From Stutzerimonas stutzeri (GTDB lineage: Bacteria; Pseudomonadota; Gammaproteobacteria; Pseudomonadales; Pseudomonadaceae), in contig NZ_JANGEY010000009.1 of assembly GCF_024451105.1 (NCBI RefSeq), forward strand, positions 62,001 to 126,000: a stretch of 64,000 bases of DNA, written 5' to 3'. The notes beneath the pieces were generated by a model. That model saw only the letters and a program-made list of their open reading frames with translations, ran no database searches and was not told where the DNA came from. A program made the translations under genes and the position numbers. This document shows positions 1 through 9,875 of the stretch, piece after piece. Numbering within the stretch: the stretch's first letter is position 1; every line of letters begins with the position of its first letter.

Positions 1-836
1 GCAACTGGCGCCGCCGCCGCCTGCTCGCCCGCCACCCGCTCGACCCGCAGCTGTGGGCCGCAGTGTGCGACGGCCTGCCGATCCTCGCCGGGCTGGACGC
101 CGCCGAGCGCCAGCGCCTCGGCGAGCTGAGCCTGCTGTTCCTGCACGACAAGCAGCTGACCTGCCTGCCCGGCGTCGAACCGGACGAGTTCGCGCGCCTC
201 GCCCTCGCCGCCCAGGCCTGCCTGCCGCTGCTGCATCTGCCGGACCTCGACTGGTACCGGGGCTTCCACCAGTTGCTGCTGTACCCCGACGACTTCCTCA
301 GTCCGCAACGCCACCGCGACGAGGCCGGCGTCGAGCACGTCTGGGACGACGAGCGCAGCGGCGAGGCCTGGCAGCAGGGCCCGGTGATCCTCGCCTGGCC
401 GGGCGTTGCGGCCAGCGGCAGCCTGGACGGCTACAACCTGCCGATCCACGAACTGGCCCACAAGCTGGACATGCTCAACGGCGACGCCAACGGCCTGCCG
501 CCACTGCACGCCGACATGCGCATCGCCGACTGGAGCGCAGCCCTGCAGCAGGCCTACGACGCGCTCAACGCCGAGCTGGACCGCGACCCGGACGCCGAGA
601 CCGCCATCGACCCCTACGCCGCCGAGAGCCCGGCGGAGTTCTTCGCGGTGGCCAGCGAGTACTTCTTCAGCGCCCCCGACCTGCTCGACGCCGCCTTCCC
701 GGCGGTGTACGCACAGCTGCGCCGGTTCTACCGCCAGGATCCGCTGGCGCGGCTGGGCGAGCGACTGGGCGAGCTGTCCGCGCAGCCGCCCGGCGCGTCC
801 CCCGGCGGCGAGGCCGACACGTCGCGCCACCCCTAG
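1..836 (+). CDS. mtfA: MtfA-family zinc peptidase (5' truncated by window edge)
   Basis: The reading frame is open from base 3 and has no start before the window edge, so the gene begins outside. It encodes a soluble peptidase of the MtfA family; in E. coli MtfA is a cytosolic zinc aminopeptidase that binds the Mlc repressor. The zinc motif HELAH is read at about bases 447-461, and a downstream segment SPAEFFAVASEYFF carries the acidic residue expected for the third ligand. The stop is at 836. The GTG at 63 lies inside the open frame and is not taken as the start. The tail after about base 780 is rich in Pro, Gly and Ala and probably disordered. Family assignment is firm; the substrate in this organism is inferred only from the family. 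Confidence 0.85.
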   Translation, partial: NWRRRRLLARHPLDPQLWAAVCDGLPILAGLDAAERQRLGELSLLFLHDKQLTCLPGVEPDEFARLALAAQACLPLLHLPDLDWYRGFHQLLLYPDDFLSPQRHRDEAGVEHVWDDERSGEAWQQGPVILAWPGVAASGSLDGYNLPIHELAHKLDMLNGDANGLPPLHADMRIADWSAALQQAYDALNAELDRDPDAETAIDPYAAESPAEFFAVASEYFFSAPDLLDAAFPAVYAQLRRFYRQDPLARLGERLGELSAQPPGASPGGEADTSRHP

Positions 837-899
837 CTCCCTCGTCCCCCACCCTCATCCATGCCGCCGGTCGAACACACCGGCCGAAGGAGCCGCACA

Positions 900-2807
900 T
901 TGCCCAACCGCACGGCAGAGCAACTCGCCCACCCGCGCAGCCAGTCCTTCCCCCGCCTGCAGCGCCGGCTGCAGCAATCGTTCGCCGCCGGGGTGCTGGC
1001 CACCGCCGGCCTGGTCGGCCTGGCCACCGGCCTGCCGATGTACCACCAGTTGCGCAACAAGGCCGAGCTGCATGCCGAGTTCGACGTGCAGGTCCGCGCC
1101 CTGGCCAGCAGCCACCTGCTCGAGCACATGGCCGACACCGCCATGCAGCTCACCTCGCGCTCGGAAATCCGCCGCATGCTCGAGCGCTACAACGCCGGCG
1201 AGGTCGACCTGGCCGAACTGCAGACGTTCAGCGCGCCGCGCCTGCTCGAGTCGCTCGCCAAGACCCGCGACGTGCACGGCCTGGTGCGGCTGGACGCCGG
1301 TGGGCGACCGGTGCTCGCCCTGCGCCAGCCCGTGCCGGCCGACCTCTGGCCGGTGCCCGCCGCCGACGAGTTCCTGCCGCGCCTGAGCGGCCCGCTGCGG
1401 CTGGGCGACACCCCGCTGCTGCTGGTCGGCGCGCCGATCCTCTCCCCCGACGGCAGCCGCGCCGGCACCGACATCGTCGCCTTCGGCCTGGACAAGCTGC
1501 AGGAACTGTTGCCGATGAGCGGCGAGTACGTCGGCGAGCTGCAGACCCACCTGATCCACATTCCCGAGCGCCGCGCCGTGCATGTCCACGATGCCGACAC
1601 CGCGCTGATGCCGACCCCGGACTGGCATCCGCTGTTCGAGGCCCTGCGCCGGCCGGGCGACCTGCCCCTGCAGGCCGTGCCGCTCCCCGAGCATCCGCGG
1701 CTCGGCGCCCGGTCCGCCTTCGCCCGGCCACTGCCGGAGCACGGCGACTGGGCCGTCGCCCTGCTCGCCTCGCCCGCGGCGCTGTACGCCGGCGCCCGCC
1801 GCGAGCTGCTCTGGCCGCTGCTGGGCATCCTCCTGCTGAGCCTCGGCGGCGGACTGCTGACCTTCGCGGTGATGCGCCCGCTGCTGCGCCGCATGCTCGA
1901 GCAGTCGCAGAGCCTCGGCCTGGCGGCCAGCGTGTTCGAGCACAGCAACGAGGGCATCCTGCTGCTCGACGAGCAGCAGCGGGTCATCGGCCTCAACCCC
2001 GCCGGCAGCCGCCTGCTGCGCGGTACGCTCGCCGACCTGGAGGGGCGACGCGCCTGCGCGGCGCTACTGGTCGACGTCAGCGAGGCGGATTGCGAGGCCA
2101 TGTGGCAGCAGGTCCGCCGGACCGGCAGCTGGCAGCAGGAGGTCCTCCTGCGCCGCGGCGACGGCGACACCTTCAGCGCCTGGCTGTCGCTGGCCGCGGT
2201 CTACGACGAGGAGCGCCGGCCGACCCACTTCACCGGTCTGTTCACCGACATCAGCGCGGCCAAGGCCGAGGAGGAGCGCATCCGCCAGATGGCCTACCAC
2301 GACCGCCTCACCGGCCTGCCCAACCGCACCCTGGCCCTCGACCGGCTGACCCAGGCGCTGCGCAAGAGCAAGCGGCAAGGCGGCCAGCTGGCCGTGCTGT
2401 TCCTCGACCTCGACCGCTTCAAGCCGGTCAACGACACCTTCGGCCACGCGGTCGGCGATCTGCTCCTGCAGGCGGTCGCCGAGCGCCTGACCCAGACCGT
2501 GCGCGAAACCGACACGGTGGCGCGCCTGGGCGGCGACGAGTTCCTCATCGTCCTCGAGGATCTCGACGGCGACGCCATGGCCGAACAGATCGCCGCCCGG
2601 CTGGTCGAGGCCCTGCAGCAGCCCTTCGCGGTCCAGGGCCACGAACTGCACATCGGCACCAGCATCGGCATCGCCTTCCATCCCGACGACGGCGGCGACG
2701 CCGCCGCACTGGTGCGCAACGCCGATGCGGCCATGTACCGGGCCAAGGACGCCGGGCGCAACCGCTACGCCCTGCATGGCCAGCGGGTACCCGCGTCCAG
2801 CGTCTGA
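900..2807 (+). CDS. membrane-anchored PAS-GGDEF diguanylate cyclase
   Basis: Predicted 635-residue diguanylate cyclase making c-di-GMP from two GTP. From the N-terminus: a basic cytosolic tail, TM1 at about residues 29-48, a periplasmic sensor of about 250 residues, TM2 at about 304-323, a PAS-like segment at about 340-450, and a GGDEF domain. The active-site GGDEF is intact at 544-548. An RxxD inhibitory site (R535-E-T-D538) lies five residues upstream, so product inhibition is expected. I chose the TTG at 900 because AAGGAG (887-892) sits 7 nt before it; the ATG at 861 has no such site and would add 13 residues. The sensed signal is unknown. The gene is followed by ppa on the same strand. 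Confidence 0.88.
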   Translation: MPNRTAEQLAHPRSQSFPRLQRRLQQSFAAGVLATAGLVGLATGLPMYHQLRNKAELHAEFDVQVRALASSHLLEHMADTAMQLTSRSEIRRMLERYNAGEVDLAELQTFSAPRLLESLAKTRDVHGLVRLDAGGRPVLALRQPVPADLWPVPAADEFLPRLSGPLRLGDTPLLLVGAPILSPDGSRAGTDIVAFGLDKLQELLPMSGEYVGELQTHLIHIPERRAVHVHDADTALMPTPDWHPLFEALRRPGDLPLQAVPLPEHPRLGARSAFARPLPEHGDWAVALLASPAALYAGARRELLWPLLGILLLSLGGGLLTFAVMRPLLRRMLEQSQSLGLAASVFEHSNEGILLLDEQQRVIGLNPAGSRLLRGTLADLEGRRACAALLVDVSEADCEAMWQQVRRTGSWQQEVLLRRGDGDTFSAWLSLAAVYDEERRPTHFTGLFTDISAAKAEEERIRQMAYHDRLTGLPNRTLALDRLTQALRKSKRQGGQLAVLFLDLDRFKPVNDTFGHAVGDLLLQAVAERLTQTVRETDTVARLGGDEFLIVLEDLDGDAMAEQIAARLVEALQQPFAVQGHELHIGTSIGIAFHPDDGGDAAALVRNADAAMYRAKDAGRNRYALHGQRVPASSV

Positions 2808-2830
2808 ACGCGCGCCGACCGGCGGCAACG

Positions 2831-2859
2831 TGGCGCATCCGGCCGAATCCGCCTATAAT
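2831..2859 (+). promoter_or_regulatory. probable promoter of ppa
   Basis: A perfect TATAAT -10 element lies at 2854-2859, followed by a CGCC discriminator (2863-2866) and a T-run (2869-2873), 38 nt before the ppa start. The -35 region (about 2831-2836) is a poor match. The -10/CGCC/T-run layout recurs elsewhere in the window. Confidence 0.6.
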
Positions 2860-2896
2860 CCGCGCCAATTTTTGGCCCTGACCCTCGGAGTCACCC

Positions 2897-3424
2897 ATGA
2901 GCTACAGCAAGATCCCGGCCGGCAAGGACCTGCCGAACGACATCTACGTCGCCATCGAGATCCCGGCCAATCACGCGCCGATCAAGTACGAGATCGACCA
3001 CGACAGCGACTGCCTGTTCGTCGACCGCTTCATGGCCACCCCGATGTTCTACCCGGCCAACTACGGCTTCATCCCGCACACCCTGGCCGACGACGGCGAC
3101 CCGCTCGACGTGCTGGTGGTGACCCCCTACCCGGTCGCCCCGGGTTCGGTGATCCGCGCCCGCCCGGTCGGCGTGCTGCACATGAGCGACGAAGCCGGCG
3201 GCGACGCCAAGCTGGTCGCCGTACCGCACGACAAGCTGACCGTGCTCTACAAGGACGTGCAGGAATACACCGATCTGCCGGCCCTGCTGATCGAGCAGAT
3301 CAAGCACTTCTTCGAGAACTACAAGGATCTCGAGAAGGGCAAGTGGGTCAAGGTGGAAGGCTGGGGCAACGCCGAAGAAGCCCGCCAACTGATTCTCAAG
3401 GCGGTTGCGGCTTACCAGAAGTAA
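2897..3424 (+). CDS. ppa: inorganic pyrophosphatase (family I)
   Basis: Cytosolic Mg-dependent enzyme that hydrolyses pyrophosphate to two phosphates, pulling biosynthetic reactions forward. At 175 residues it has the usual length of bacterial family I enzymes. Family hallmarks are visible: the [14 protein letters not shown] region, PANYGFIP, and the [10 protein letters not shown] signature carrying metal-binding aspartates. The start ATG follows a GGAG ribosome-binding site. It stands alone, with its own -10 element upstream and a strong terminator 17 nt after the stop, between two cyclic-di-GMP enzymes. c-di-GMP synthesis releases pyrophosphate, but a functional link with the neighbours is only a suggestion. 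Confidence 0.97.
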   Translation: MSYSKIPAGKDLPNDIYVAIEIPANHAPIKYEIDHDSDCLFVDRFMATPMFYPANYGFIPHTLADDGDPLDVLVVTPYPVAPGSVIRARPVGVLHMSDEAGGDAKLVAVPHDKLTVLYKDVQEYTDLPALLIEQIKHFFENYKDLEKGKWVKVEGWGNAEEARQLILKAVAAYQK

Positions 3425-3440
3425 GTCGAACCCGCCAAGG

Positions 3441-3470
3441 AAAGCCGGCCCACAAGGCCGGCTTTTTATT
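3441..3470 (+). terminator. intrinsic terminator of ppa
   Basis: AAGCCGGCC (3442-3450), loop cacaa, GGCCGGCTT (3456-3464), then T-rich sequence. A 9-bp perfect GC-rich stem followed by TTTTT is a textbook Rho-independent terminator. Confidence 0.9.
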
Positions 3471-3552
3471 TTGTCCGCGTTTTCCCGGGATTTCCCCGCC
3501 CGCCCCTTTCCGCTAAGGTGACGGGCTCCCCAGCAGGACTCGCCTCCGCGCC

Positions 3553-5436
3553 ATGCCCTTCGACCCGCTGCCCGGCCTCATCGCCCTGCCCAGCCTCCTG
3601 CTGCTGGCCGCCGCCTTTCTGCTGCTCCTGCGCCGGCAGCGCCGCCACCGCCGCCTGGCCGCGCTCGGCGCGGTGGCCGAAACCTTCGCCGGCGGCGACA
3701 GCCTGGCGCGCGCGGCACCGGCGACGGACGCCATCGGCGAGCTGGCCGGACGCCTCAACCACATGCTCGACCAGCTCGCCGAGGAGCGCAGCGCCCTGCG
3801 CGACAGCGAACAGCAGCTGCGCAGCCTGATCGAGGCCGCGCCGGTGGGCATGCTGGTGCTCGACACCGAGGGCCGGATCGACTCGGCCAACCCGGCCGCC
3901 GGAGCGCTGTTCGACTGCCCGCCGGCGGCCCTCGGCGGGCGGCGCATCGACACGCTGCTGCTCGGCCAGGACGCCTGGAGCCGCCTGCTCGAGCAGCCCA
4001 ACCGCAGCCTGGAGTTCGCCGCCCGCCGCGGCAACGGCAGCTTCCCGCTGGAGGCCTCCTGCACCCCCTTCCTGCGCGGCGGCCAGGCCCTGCAGCTGCT
4101 GCTGGCGCGCGACATCGGCGACCGCAAGGCCGCCGAGAACCGCCTGCACTACCTGGCCCACTTCGACCCGCTGACCGGGGTGGCAAATCGCACCCAGCTG
4201 CAGGCCCGCCTCGAGCTCGGCCTGCAGTGCGGCGAGGCGCAGGCCCTGCTGTTCATCGACCTCGACCACTTCAAGCGGATCAACGACACCCTCGGCCACG
4301 AGATCGGCGACCAGTTGCTCTGCGCGGTGGCCGAACGCCTGCGCCAGTACGCGCCGGCCCGCGCCATGCTGGCCCGCCTCGGCGGCGACGAGTTCGTCCT
4401 GCTGCTCCCCGGGGAACTCGCCGGCGCCGCCGCGCCCCTCGCCGAGCGCCTGTTGCAGGCCTTCCGCGAGCCCTTCCAGGTCCGCCAGTACGAGCTGTTC
4501 ACCAGCCCGAGCATCGGCATCGCCCAGCAGCGGGACGGCCGCGGCAGCGCCGCCCAGCTGCTCAAGGAAGCCGACCTCGCCCTCTACCAGGCCAAGGGCC
4601 GCGGCCGCAACCGGCTCGCCCACTTCGACCACCGCCTGGCCGTCGAGGCCGAGCTGCGCCACCAGTTGGAAGCCGAGCTGCGCAGTGCCCTGGCGCGCGG
4701 CGAGTTCGAGCTGCACTACCAGCCGCAGCTCGACCGCCAGGGTCGCCGGCACAGCTTCGAGGCCCTGCTGCGCTGGCGCTCACCGAGCCGCGGGCTGGTC
4801 AACTCGGCGCAGTTCATGCCCGTGCTGGAGGAAACCGGACTGATCCTCGAGGCTACCCGCTGGATCTTCCGCCAGGCCTGCCGCCAGCTGCGCCAGTGGC
4901 AGGACGAGGGCCGCGATTGGGGCATCGCGGTCAACCTGTCGCCGCTCGACTTCCGCCAGAGCGACCTGGCCGGCACCCTGCTGGCGATCCTCGCCGAGGA
5001 GCGCCCGCCGGTGCAGCGCCTGGAACTGGAGATCACCGAGACCACCCTGCTGGATGCCGACGACCAGGTGCGCGACACCCTGCATGCGCTCAAGCAGGCC
5101 GGCCTGACCCTGTTCCTCGACGACTTCGGCACCGGCTACGCCTCGCTGGCCTACCTGCAGTTCTTCCCCTTCGACGGGGTGAAGATCGACCGCCAGTTCG
5201 TCAGCGGGCTGCCCGACTGCCGCCAGTCGGTGGCGCTGGTACGCGGCATTCTGGTGATCGCCGAGCAGCTCGGCATGCAGGTGGTCGCCGAGGGCGTGGA
5301 GAACCGCCGCCAGGCCGAGTTCCTGCGCCGCAACGGCTGCCACCGCCTGCAGGGCTTCCTGTTCGGCCGCCCGCAACCGGCCGCCGCCTGCGCCGCCGAG
5401 GAGCCGCAGGTGCAACCGCCGCGGGCCAGCGCCTGA
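3553..5436 (+). CDS. PAS-GGDEF-EAL cyclic-di-GMP signalling protein
   Basis: A 627-residue hybrid of diguanylate cyclase and c-di-GMP phosphodiesterase. One N-terminal membrane helix (about residues 9-27) is followed by a HAMP-like linker with a predicted coiled coil, a PAS domain (about 90-190), GGDEF (motif intact at 277-281) and EAL (E403-A-L). The EAL catalytic set is present: NLSP, EITE, DDFGTGYASL, the Lys in VKID and AEGVE, so phosphodiesterase activity is likely. The RxxD inhibitory site expected before GGDEF is absent, unlike the cyclase encoded at 900-2807. The net direction of activity cannot be read from sequence. The ribosome-binding site is weak; the ATG at 3553 was chosen because it places the membrane helix at the N-terminus. 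Confidence 0.88.
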   Translation: MPFDPLPGLIALPSLLLLAAAFLLLLRRQRRHRRLAALGAVAETFAGGDSLARAAPATDAIGELAGRLNHMLDQLAEERSALRDSEQQLRSLIEAAPVGMLVLDTEGRIDSANPAAGALFDCPPAALGGRRIDTLLLGQDAWSRLLEQPNRSLEFAARRGNGSFPLEASCTPFLRGGQALQLLLARDIGDRKAAENRLHYLAHFDPLTGVANRTQLQARLELGLQCGEAQALLFIDLDHFKRINDTLGHEIGDQLLCAVAERLRQYAPARAMLARLGGDEFVLLLPGELAGAAAPLAERLLQAFREPFQVRQYELFTSPSIGIAQQRDGRGSAAQLLKEADLALYQAKGRGRNRLAHFDHRLAVEAELRHQLEAELRSALARGEFELHYQPQLDRQGRRHSFEALLRWRSPSRGLVNSAQFMPVLEETGLILEATRWIFRQACRQLRQWQDEGRDWGIAVNLSPLDFRQSDLAGTLLAILAEERPPVQRLELEITETTLLDADDQVRDTLHALKQAGLTLFLDDFGTGYASLAYLQFFPFDGVKIDRQFVSGLPDCRQSVALVRGILVIAEQLGMQVVAEGVENRRQAEFLRRNGCHRLQGFLFGRPQPAAACAAEEPQVQPPRASA

Positions 5437-5505
5437 GCCCGCGAACCTTCGCCCCGCCTGCCGACGCCTGCTAAGCTGGCGCACCATTTTTGTGCGGAGC
5501 CCGCC

Positions 5506-6276
5506 ATGCCCCTTTCCGACCTGCTCCTGCTGCTGCTCGCCGGCTTCGCTGCCGGCGGCATGAACGCCCTGGCCGGCGGCGGCACCTTCTTTTCCTTCCC
5601 GGCGCTGCTGGCCATCGGCCTGCCGCCGGTCACCGCCAACGCCACCAACGCCGTGGCGCTGTGGCCGGCGAGCATCGCCGGCGCCTGGGCGGCGCGCAGT
5701 TCGCTGCGCCCGCTGGGCGACTACCTGCTGCCGCTGCTCGGCGCCGGCCTGCTCGGCGGCCTCGGCGGCGGCCTGCTGCTGCTGGCCGGCGGCGACGAGG
5801 TGTTCCGCGTGCTGATCCCCTGGCTGCTGCTCGCCGCCACCGCCCTGTTCGCCGCCAGCCCCTGGCTCGGCCGCGCGCTGGCCGCGCGGCGCCGCGCGGC
5901 CAGCGAGGTGCCGCCGCACGGCCCGTTGTCGCTCGGCGCCCATTCGCTGGTCTCGGTGTACGGCGGCTACTTCGGCGCCGGCATGGGCATCCTGCAACTG
6001 GCCGCCTTCGCCATCGAGGGCCACGCCCTGGCGCGCGCCAACGCGCTGAAGAACCTGATCTCGGCGGTGATCTACAGCGTCGCCAGCCTCACCTTCATCG
6101 TCGCCGGCCGGGTCAGCTGGGGCGAGCTGCTGGTCCTGCTGGCCGGCGCCACCCTCGGCGGCTACGCCGGCGGCGCGCTCGGCCAGCGCCTGCCGGCGCG
6201 CTGGCTGCGCGCCCTGGTGATCGCCGTCGGCAGCGGCATGACCCTCTACTATTTCTGGGCCACCTACGCGCGCTGA
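5506..6276 (+). CDS. TauE/SafE-family sulfite/organosulfonate exporter-like membrane protein
   Basis: A 256-residue polytopic inner-membrane protein of the TauE/SafE (old DUF81) family, proposed to export sulfite, sulfonates or related anions. The N-terminal signature is visible: a first helix followed by AGGGTFFSFPALLAIGLPPVTANATN, which I shorten to its key part AGGGTFFSFPALL and TANATNAVALWP. A second repeat begins near residue 143 with SVYGGYFGAGMGI. About eight hydrophobic segments can be counted. The start follows GGAG with 8-nt spacing. No neighbour suggests a substrate, so the anion is unknown. A TAAGCT -10-like element with a following T-run lies at 5472-5491. Confidence 0.85.
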   Translation: MPLSDLLLLLLAGFAAGGMNALAGGGTFFSFPALLAIGLPPVTANATNAVALWPASIAGAWAARSSLRPLGDYLLPLLGAGLLGGLGGGLLLLAGGDEVFRVLIPWLLLAATALFAASPWLGRALAARRRAASEVPPHGPLSLGAHSLVSVYGGYFGAGMGILQLAAFAIEGHALARANALKNLISAVIYSVASLTFIVAGRVSWGELLVLLAGATLGGYAGGALGQRLPARWLRALVIAVGSGMTLYYFWATYAR

Positions 6277-6399
6277 ACGCAGCTTGCCCGTCCGCCCCTA
6301 AAACGACCCGATGCCGCTCCCCCGCCGGCCCGACGGTTTGCCCGCGGGCCGCGGCTCTGCTAGTGTCGCGCCCGTTTTCCGCCGCCCGAGACCACTGCC

Positions 6400-6639
6400 A
6401 TGGCCCGCAAGAAAACCGCCCCCGATTTCGAGCAGTCGCTCGGCGAACTGCAGACCCTGGTCGAACGCCTGGAAAGCGGCGAACTGTCCCTCGAGGAATC
6501 GCTGGCCGCCTTCGAGCAGGGCATCCGCCTGACCCGCGAGTGCCAGGGCGCGCTCGGCCAGGCCGAACAGAAGGTGCAGATCCTCCTCGGCGAGGACGGC
6601 CGCACCGCGCCCTTCGACGCGGAGGATCAGCAGGCATGA
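6400..6639 (+). CDS. xseB: exodeoxyribonuclease VII small subunit
   Basis: A 79-residue, mostly helical acidic protein matching XseB, which partners XseA in the single-strand-specific nuclease exonuclease VII. The core [26 protein letters not shown] is diagnostic of the family; its key elements are [16 protein letters not shown] and the FEQGIRL helix. The stop codon overlaps the ispA start (ATGA at 6636-6639), so xseB, ispA and probably dxs form one transcription unit, as in other pseudomonads. xseA is not in the window. Confidence 0.95.
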   Translation: MARKKTAPDFEQSLGELQTLVERLESGELSLEESLAAFEQGIRLTRECQGALGQAEQKVQILLGEDGRTAPFDAEDQQA

Positions 6640-7526
6640 GCCTCCAGCAGTACCAGGCCGGCTGCCAGGCGCGGGTCGACGCAGCCCTCGACGCCCTGCT
6701 CGTCGCCCCCCGCCCCGAACTCGAACGCCTCTACCGGGCCATGCGCTACAGCGTGATCAACGGCGGCAAGCGCGTGCGCCCGCTGCTCGCCTACGCCGCC
6801 TGCGAGACCCTCGGCGGCGCGGCCGAACGGGCCGACGGCGTGGCCTGCGCGGTGGAGCTGATCCACGCCTACTCGCTGGTCCACGACGACCTGCCGGCGA
6901 TGGACGACGACGACCTGCGCCGCGGCCAGCCGACCACCCACATCGCCTTCGACGAGGCCTGCGCGATCCTCGCCGGCGACGGTCTGCAGGCGCTGGCCTT
7001 CGAGGTGCTCGCCGACGCCGGGCGCAACCCGCAGGACGCCGACACCCGCCTGGCGATGGTCGCCGCCCTGGGGCGCGCCGCCGGTCCGGCCGGGATGGTC
7101 GGCGGCCAGGCCATCGACCTCGGCTCGGTCGGCGTGCAGCTCGACCAGGCCGCCCTGGAGACCATGCACCGGCACAAGACCGGCGCGCTGATCGAGGCCA
7201 GCGTGCGCCTCGGCGCGCTGGCCAGCGGACGCAGCGACGCGACCAGCCTGGCTGCGCTGCAGGCCTACGCGCGGGCCATCGGCCTGGCCTTCCAGGTGCA
7301 GGACGACATCCTCGACGTGGAGAGCGACACCGCCACCCTCGGCAAGACCCAGGGCAAGGACCAGGCCCACGCCAAGCCGACCTATCCGGCGTTGCTCGGC
7401 CTCGACGCCGCCAAGGCCTACGCCATCGAACTGCGCGACCAGGCGCTGGCCGCCCTGCAGCCGTTCGATGCCCGCGCCGACGCGCTGCGCCAGCTGGCCT
7501 GCTACATCGTCGAACGCCGCCACTGA
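6636..7526 (+). CDS. ispA: (2E,6E)-farnesyl diphosphate synthase
   Basis: A 296-residue trans-prenyltransferase that condenses isopentenyl diphosphate with dimethylallyl and geranyl diphosphates to give farnesyl diphosphate for quinones and undecaprenyl phosphate. Both aspartate-rich motifs are present: [10 protein letters not shown] beginning at residue 84 and DDILD beginning at 223. GGKRVRPLL near the N-terminus binds the isopentenyl substrate. The start ATG overlaps the xseB stop, giving translational coupling. dxs follows 93 bp downstream and supplies the pathway precursor. Confidence 0.96.
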   Translation: MSLQQYQAGCQARVDAALDALLVAPRPELERLYRAMRYSVINGGKRVRPLLAYAACETLGGAAERADGVACAVELIHAYSLVHDDLPAMDDDDLRRGQPTTHIAFDEACAILAGDGLQALAFEVLADAGRNPQDADTRLAMVAALGRAAGPAGMVGGQAIDLGSVGVQLDQAALETMHRHKTGALIEASVRLGALASGRSDATSLAALQAYARAIGLAFQVQDDILDVESDTATLGKTQGKDQAHAKPTYPALLGLDAAKAYAIELRDQALAALQPFDARADALRQLACYIVERRH

Positions 7527-7555
7527 CGGATCGCCGGGCTCGACCTTCGCCTCGC

Positions 7556-7585
7556 TTGGGCAGGCCCGGCCGCATCGGGTAAACT
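7556..7585 (+). promoter_or_regulatory. possible promoter of dxs
   Basis: TTGGGC (7556-7561), an 18-nt spacer and TAAACT (7580-7585), followed by a GC-rich stretch and six T residues, ending 34 nt before the dxs start. A weak match, but it shares the layout seen at ppa and xseB. Confidence 0.45.
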
Positions 7586-7619
7586 CCCGCATCTTTTTTC
7601 CGACTGCCGAACCCGTCCG

Positions 7620-9527
7620 ATGCCCAAGACGCTGCACGAGTTTCCCCGCCAGCGGCCCGACACGCCCCTGCTCGACCGCATCGACAGCCCCGCCGCGCTG
7701 CGCACCCTCAGCGAGGGCGAGCTGGAGACCCTGGCCGACGAACTGCGCCAGTACCTGCTCTACACGGTAGGGCGTACCGGCGGGCACTTCGGCGCCGGGC
7801 TCGGCGTGGTCGAGCTGACCATCGCCCTGCACCACGTCTACGACACGCCCCACGACCGCCTGGTCTGGGACGTCGGCCATCAGGCCTACCCGCACAAGAT
7901 CCTCACCGGACGCCGCGAGCGGATGGCCAGCCTGCGCCAGAAGGACGGCCTGGCCGCCTTCCCGCGCCGCGCCGAGAGCGAGTACGACACCTTTGGCGTC
8001 GGCCACTCCAGCACCTCGATCGGCGCCGCACTGGGCATGGCGCTGGCCAGCCGCCTGCAGGGCAGCGAGCGGCGCTGCGTGGCGGTGATCGGCGACGGCG
8101 CTCTGACCGCCGGGATGGCCTTCGAGGCACTCAACCACGCCTCGGAAACCGACGCCGACATGCTGGTGGTGCTCAACGACAACGACATGTCGATCTCGCG
8201 CAACGTCGGCGGGCTGAACAACTACCTGACCAAGATCCTTTCCAGCCGCACCTACGCCAGCATGCGCGAGGGCAGCAAGAAGATCCTCTCGCGCATCCCC
8301 GGCGCCTGGGAAATCGCCCGGCGCACCGAGGAGCACGCCAAGGGCATGCTGGTGCCCGGCACCCTGTTCGAGGAGCTGGGCTGGAACTACATCGGCCCGA
8401 TCGACGGCCACGACCTGCCGACCCTGATCGCCACCCTGCGCAAGATGCGCGAACTCAAGGGCCCGCAGTTCCTCCACGTGGTGACCAAGAAGGGCAAGGG
8501 CTTCGCCCCGGCCGAGGAAGACCCGATCGGCTACCACGCGATCGGCAAGCTGGAGATCGACAGCACCGCCGCCGCCAGGGCCAGCGGGCCGAAGTACTGC
8601 GAGGTGTTCGGCCAGTGGCTGTGCGACATGGCCGCCACCGACCCGCGGCTGATCGGCATCACCCCGGCGATGAAGGAAGGCTCCGACCTGGTGGCCTTCG
8701 CCGAGCGCTACCCGGAGCGCTACTTCGACGTGGCGATCGCCGAGCAGCACGCGGTGACCCTCGCCGCCGGCCTGGCCTGCGAAGGCGCCAAGCCGGTGGT
8801 GGCGATCTACTCGACCTTCCTGCAGCGCGCCTACGACCAGCTGATCCACGACGTCGCGGTGCAGGACCTCGACGTGCTGTTCGCCATCGACCGCGCCGGC
8901 CTGGTCGGCGAGGACGGCCCGACCCACGCCGGCAGCTTCGACCTCTCCTACCTGCGCTGCATTCCCGGCATGCTGGTGATGACCCCCAGCGACGAGAACG
9001 AACTGCGCCTGCTGCTGACCACCGGCTACCGCCACAGCGGCCCGGCGGCGGTGCGCTACCCGCGCGGCACCGGCCCCAACGCGCCGATCTCGCCGGCGCT
9101 GGACAGCGTGGAGATCGGCAAGGGCGTGGTCCGCCGCCGCGGCAGCGGCGTCGCCCTGCTGGTGTTCGGCGTGCAGCTGGCCGCCGCGCTCGAGGTCGCC
9201 GGCAGACTCGACGCCACGGTGGTCGACATGCGCTTCGTCAAGCCGCTGGACGCGGCACTGGTGCGCGAGCTGGCCGCCAGCCACGCGCTGCTGGCGAGCG
9301 TCGAGGAGAATGCCGTCATGGGCGGCGCAGGCTCGGCGGTGGCCGAGTTCCTCGCCGCCGAGGGCATCGTCGTACCGCTGCTGCAGCTCGGCCTGCCCGA
9401 CCGCTACGTCGAGCACGCCAAGCCGGCCGAGATGCTCGCCGAGTGCGGCCTGGATGCCGCCGGCATCGAGTCCGCGGTGCGGGCGCGCTTGGCGCTGCTT
9501 GAGAAAAATTCATCTCGAGTCGTCTGA
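7620..9527 (+). CDS. dxs: 1-deoxy-D-xylulose-5-phosphate synthase
   Basis: A 635-residue thiamine-diphosphate enzyme that joins pyruvate and glyceraldehyde 3-phosphate, the entry step of the methylerythritol phosphate isoprenoid pathway. Visible landmarks are [11 protein letters not shown] with catalytic histidines, [15 protein letters not shown] as the thiamine-diphosphate/Mg motif, [15 protein letters not shown] with the activating Glu, and the C-terminal transketolase domain. Length is normal for the family. The last residues (EKNSSRVV) run into the leader of the cobalamin riboswitch. It is co-directional with ispA. Confidence 0.97.
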   Translation: MPKTLHEFPRQRPDTPLLDRIDSPAALRTLSEGELETLADELRQYLLYTVGRTGGHFGAGLGVVELTIALHHVYDTPHDRLVWDVGHQAYPHKILTGRRERMASLRQKDGLAAFPRRAESEYDTFGVGHSSTSIGAALGMALASRLQGSERRCVAVIGDGALTAGMAFEALNHASETDADMLVVLNDNDMSISRNVGGLNNYLTKILSSRTYASMREGSKKILSRIPGAWEIARRTEEHAKGMLVPGTLFEELGWNYIGPIDGHDLPTLIATLRKMRELKGPQFLHVVTKKGKGFAPAEEDPIGYHAIGKLEIDSTAAARASGPKYCEVFGQWLCDMAATDPRLIGITPAMKEGSDLVAFAERYPERYFDVAIAEQHAVTLAAGLACEGAKPVVAIYSTFLQRAYDQLIHDVAVQDLDVLFAIDRAGLVGEDGPTHAGSFDLSYLRCIPGMLVMTPSDENELRLLLTTGYRHSGPAAVRYPRGTGPNAPISPALDSVEIGKGVVRRRGSGVALLVFGVQLAAALEVAGRLDATVVDMRFVKPLDAALVRELAASHALLASVEENAVMGGAGSAVAEFLAAEGIVVPLLQLGLPDRYVEHAKPAEMLAECGLDAAGIESAVRARLALLEKNSSRVV

Positions 9528-9582
9528 AAGCGGCTTGAGTTTCACCACGCCGCGCACCAAGATGCGCGACGTTTTGCTTTTC

Positions 9583-9768
9583 GTCAGGGTGCGCAGGCCA
9601 GGGGCCTGCGTTAAACGGGAAGCCGGTGCGCTCCACGCGAGCAAGGCCGGCGCTGCCCCCGCAACGGTAATCGACCGCAGGCCTGCACCTGCAACCTTGC
9701 CCAACGGCCACTGGGGATTTCCCGGGAAGGCGGGCCAAGGGTCGACAGCCCGGAGACCGGCCCCGACG
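9583..9768 (+). ncRNA. cobalamin riboswitch
   Basis: A clear adenosylcobalamin-type riboswitch in the 348-bp gap between dxs and the receptor gene. Conserved blocks occur in the right order: TTAAACGGGAA (about 9611-9621), GCTGCCCCCGCAACGGTAA (about 9652-9670), the CACTGGG/CCCGGGAAGG section (about 9710-9732), and the terminal B12 box AGCCCGGAGACCGGCC (9747-9762). The element ends about 108 nt before the btuB start, leaving room for an expression platform; no T-run terminator is seen, so translational control is more likely. Boundaries are accurate to about 10 nt. Confidence 0.95.
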
Positions 9769-9875
9769 GATCCGACAGGTGTTGCGGAGGGCCGCACCGT
9801 CAGTCGCGCGCTGCGGCGCGTCGCTGTCTCCTGCCCTCCTCGAAAGTCTGCCCATCACTTTTGAGGATTCTCTCG

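Noticed and set aside
53-2881. 942-codon open frame across mtfA and the cyclase
   Set aside because: Arg/Pro/Ala-rich frame-shifted translation of two real genes; no family resemblance.
6627-9416. 929-codon open frame opposite ispA and dxs
   Set aside because: Antisense shadow spanning two well-supported genes.
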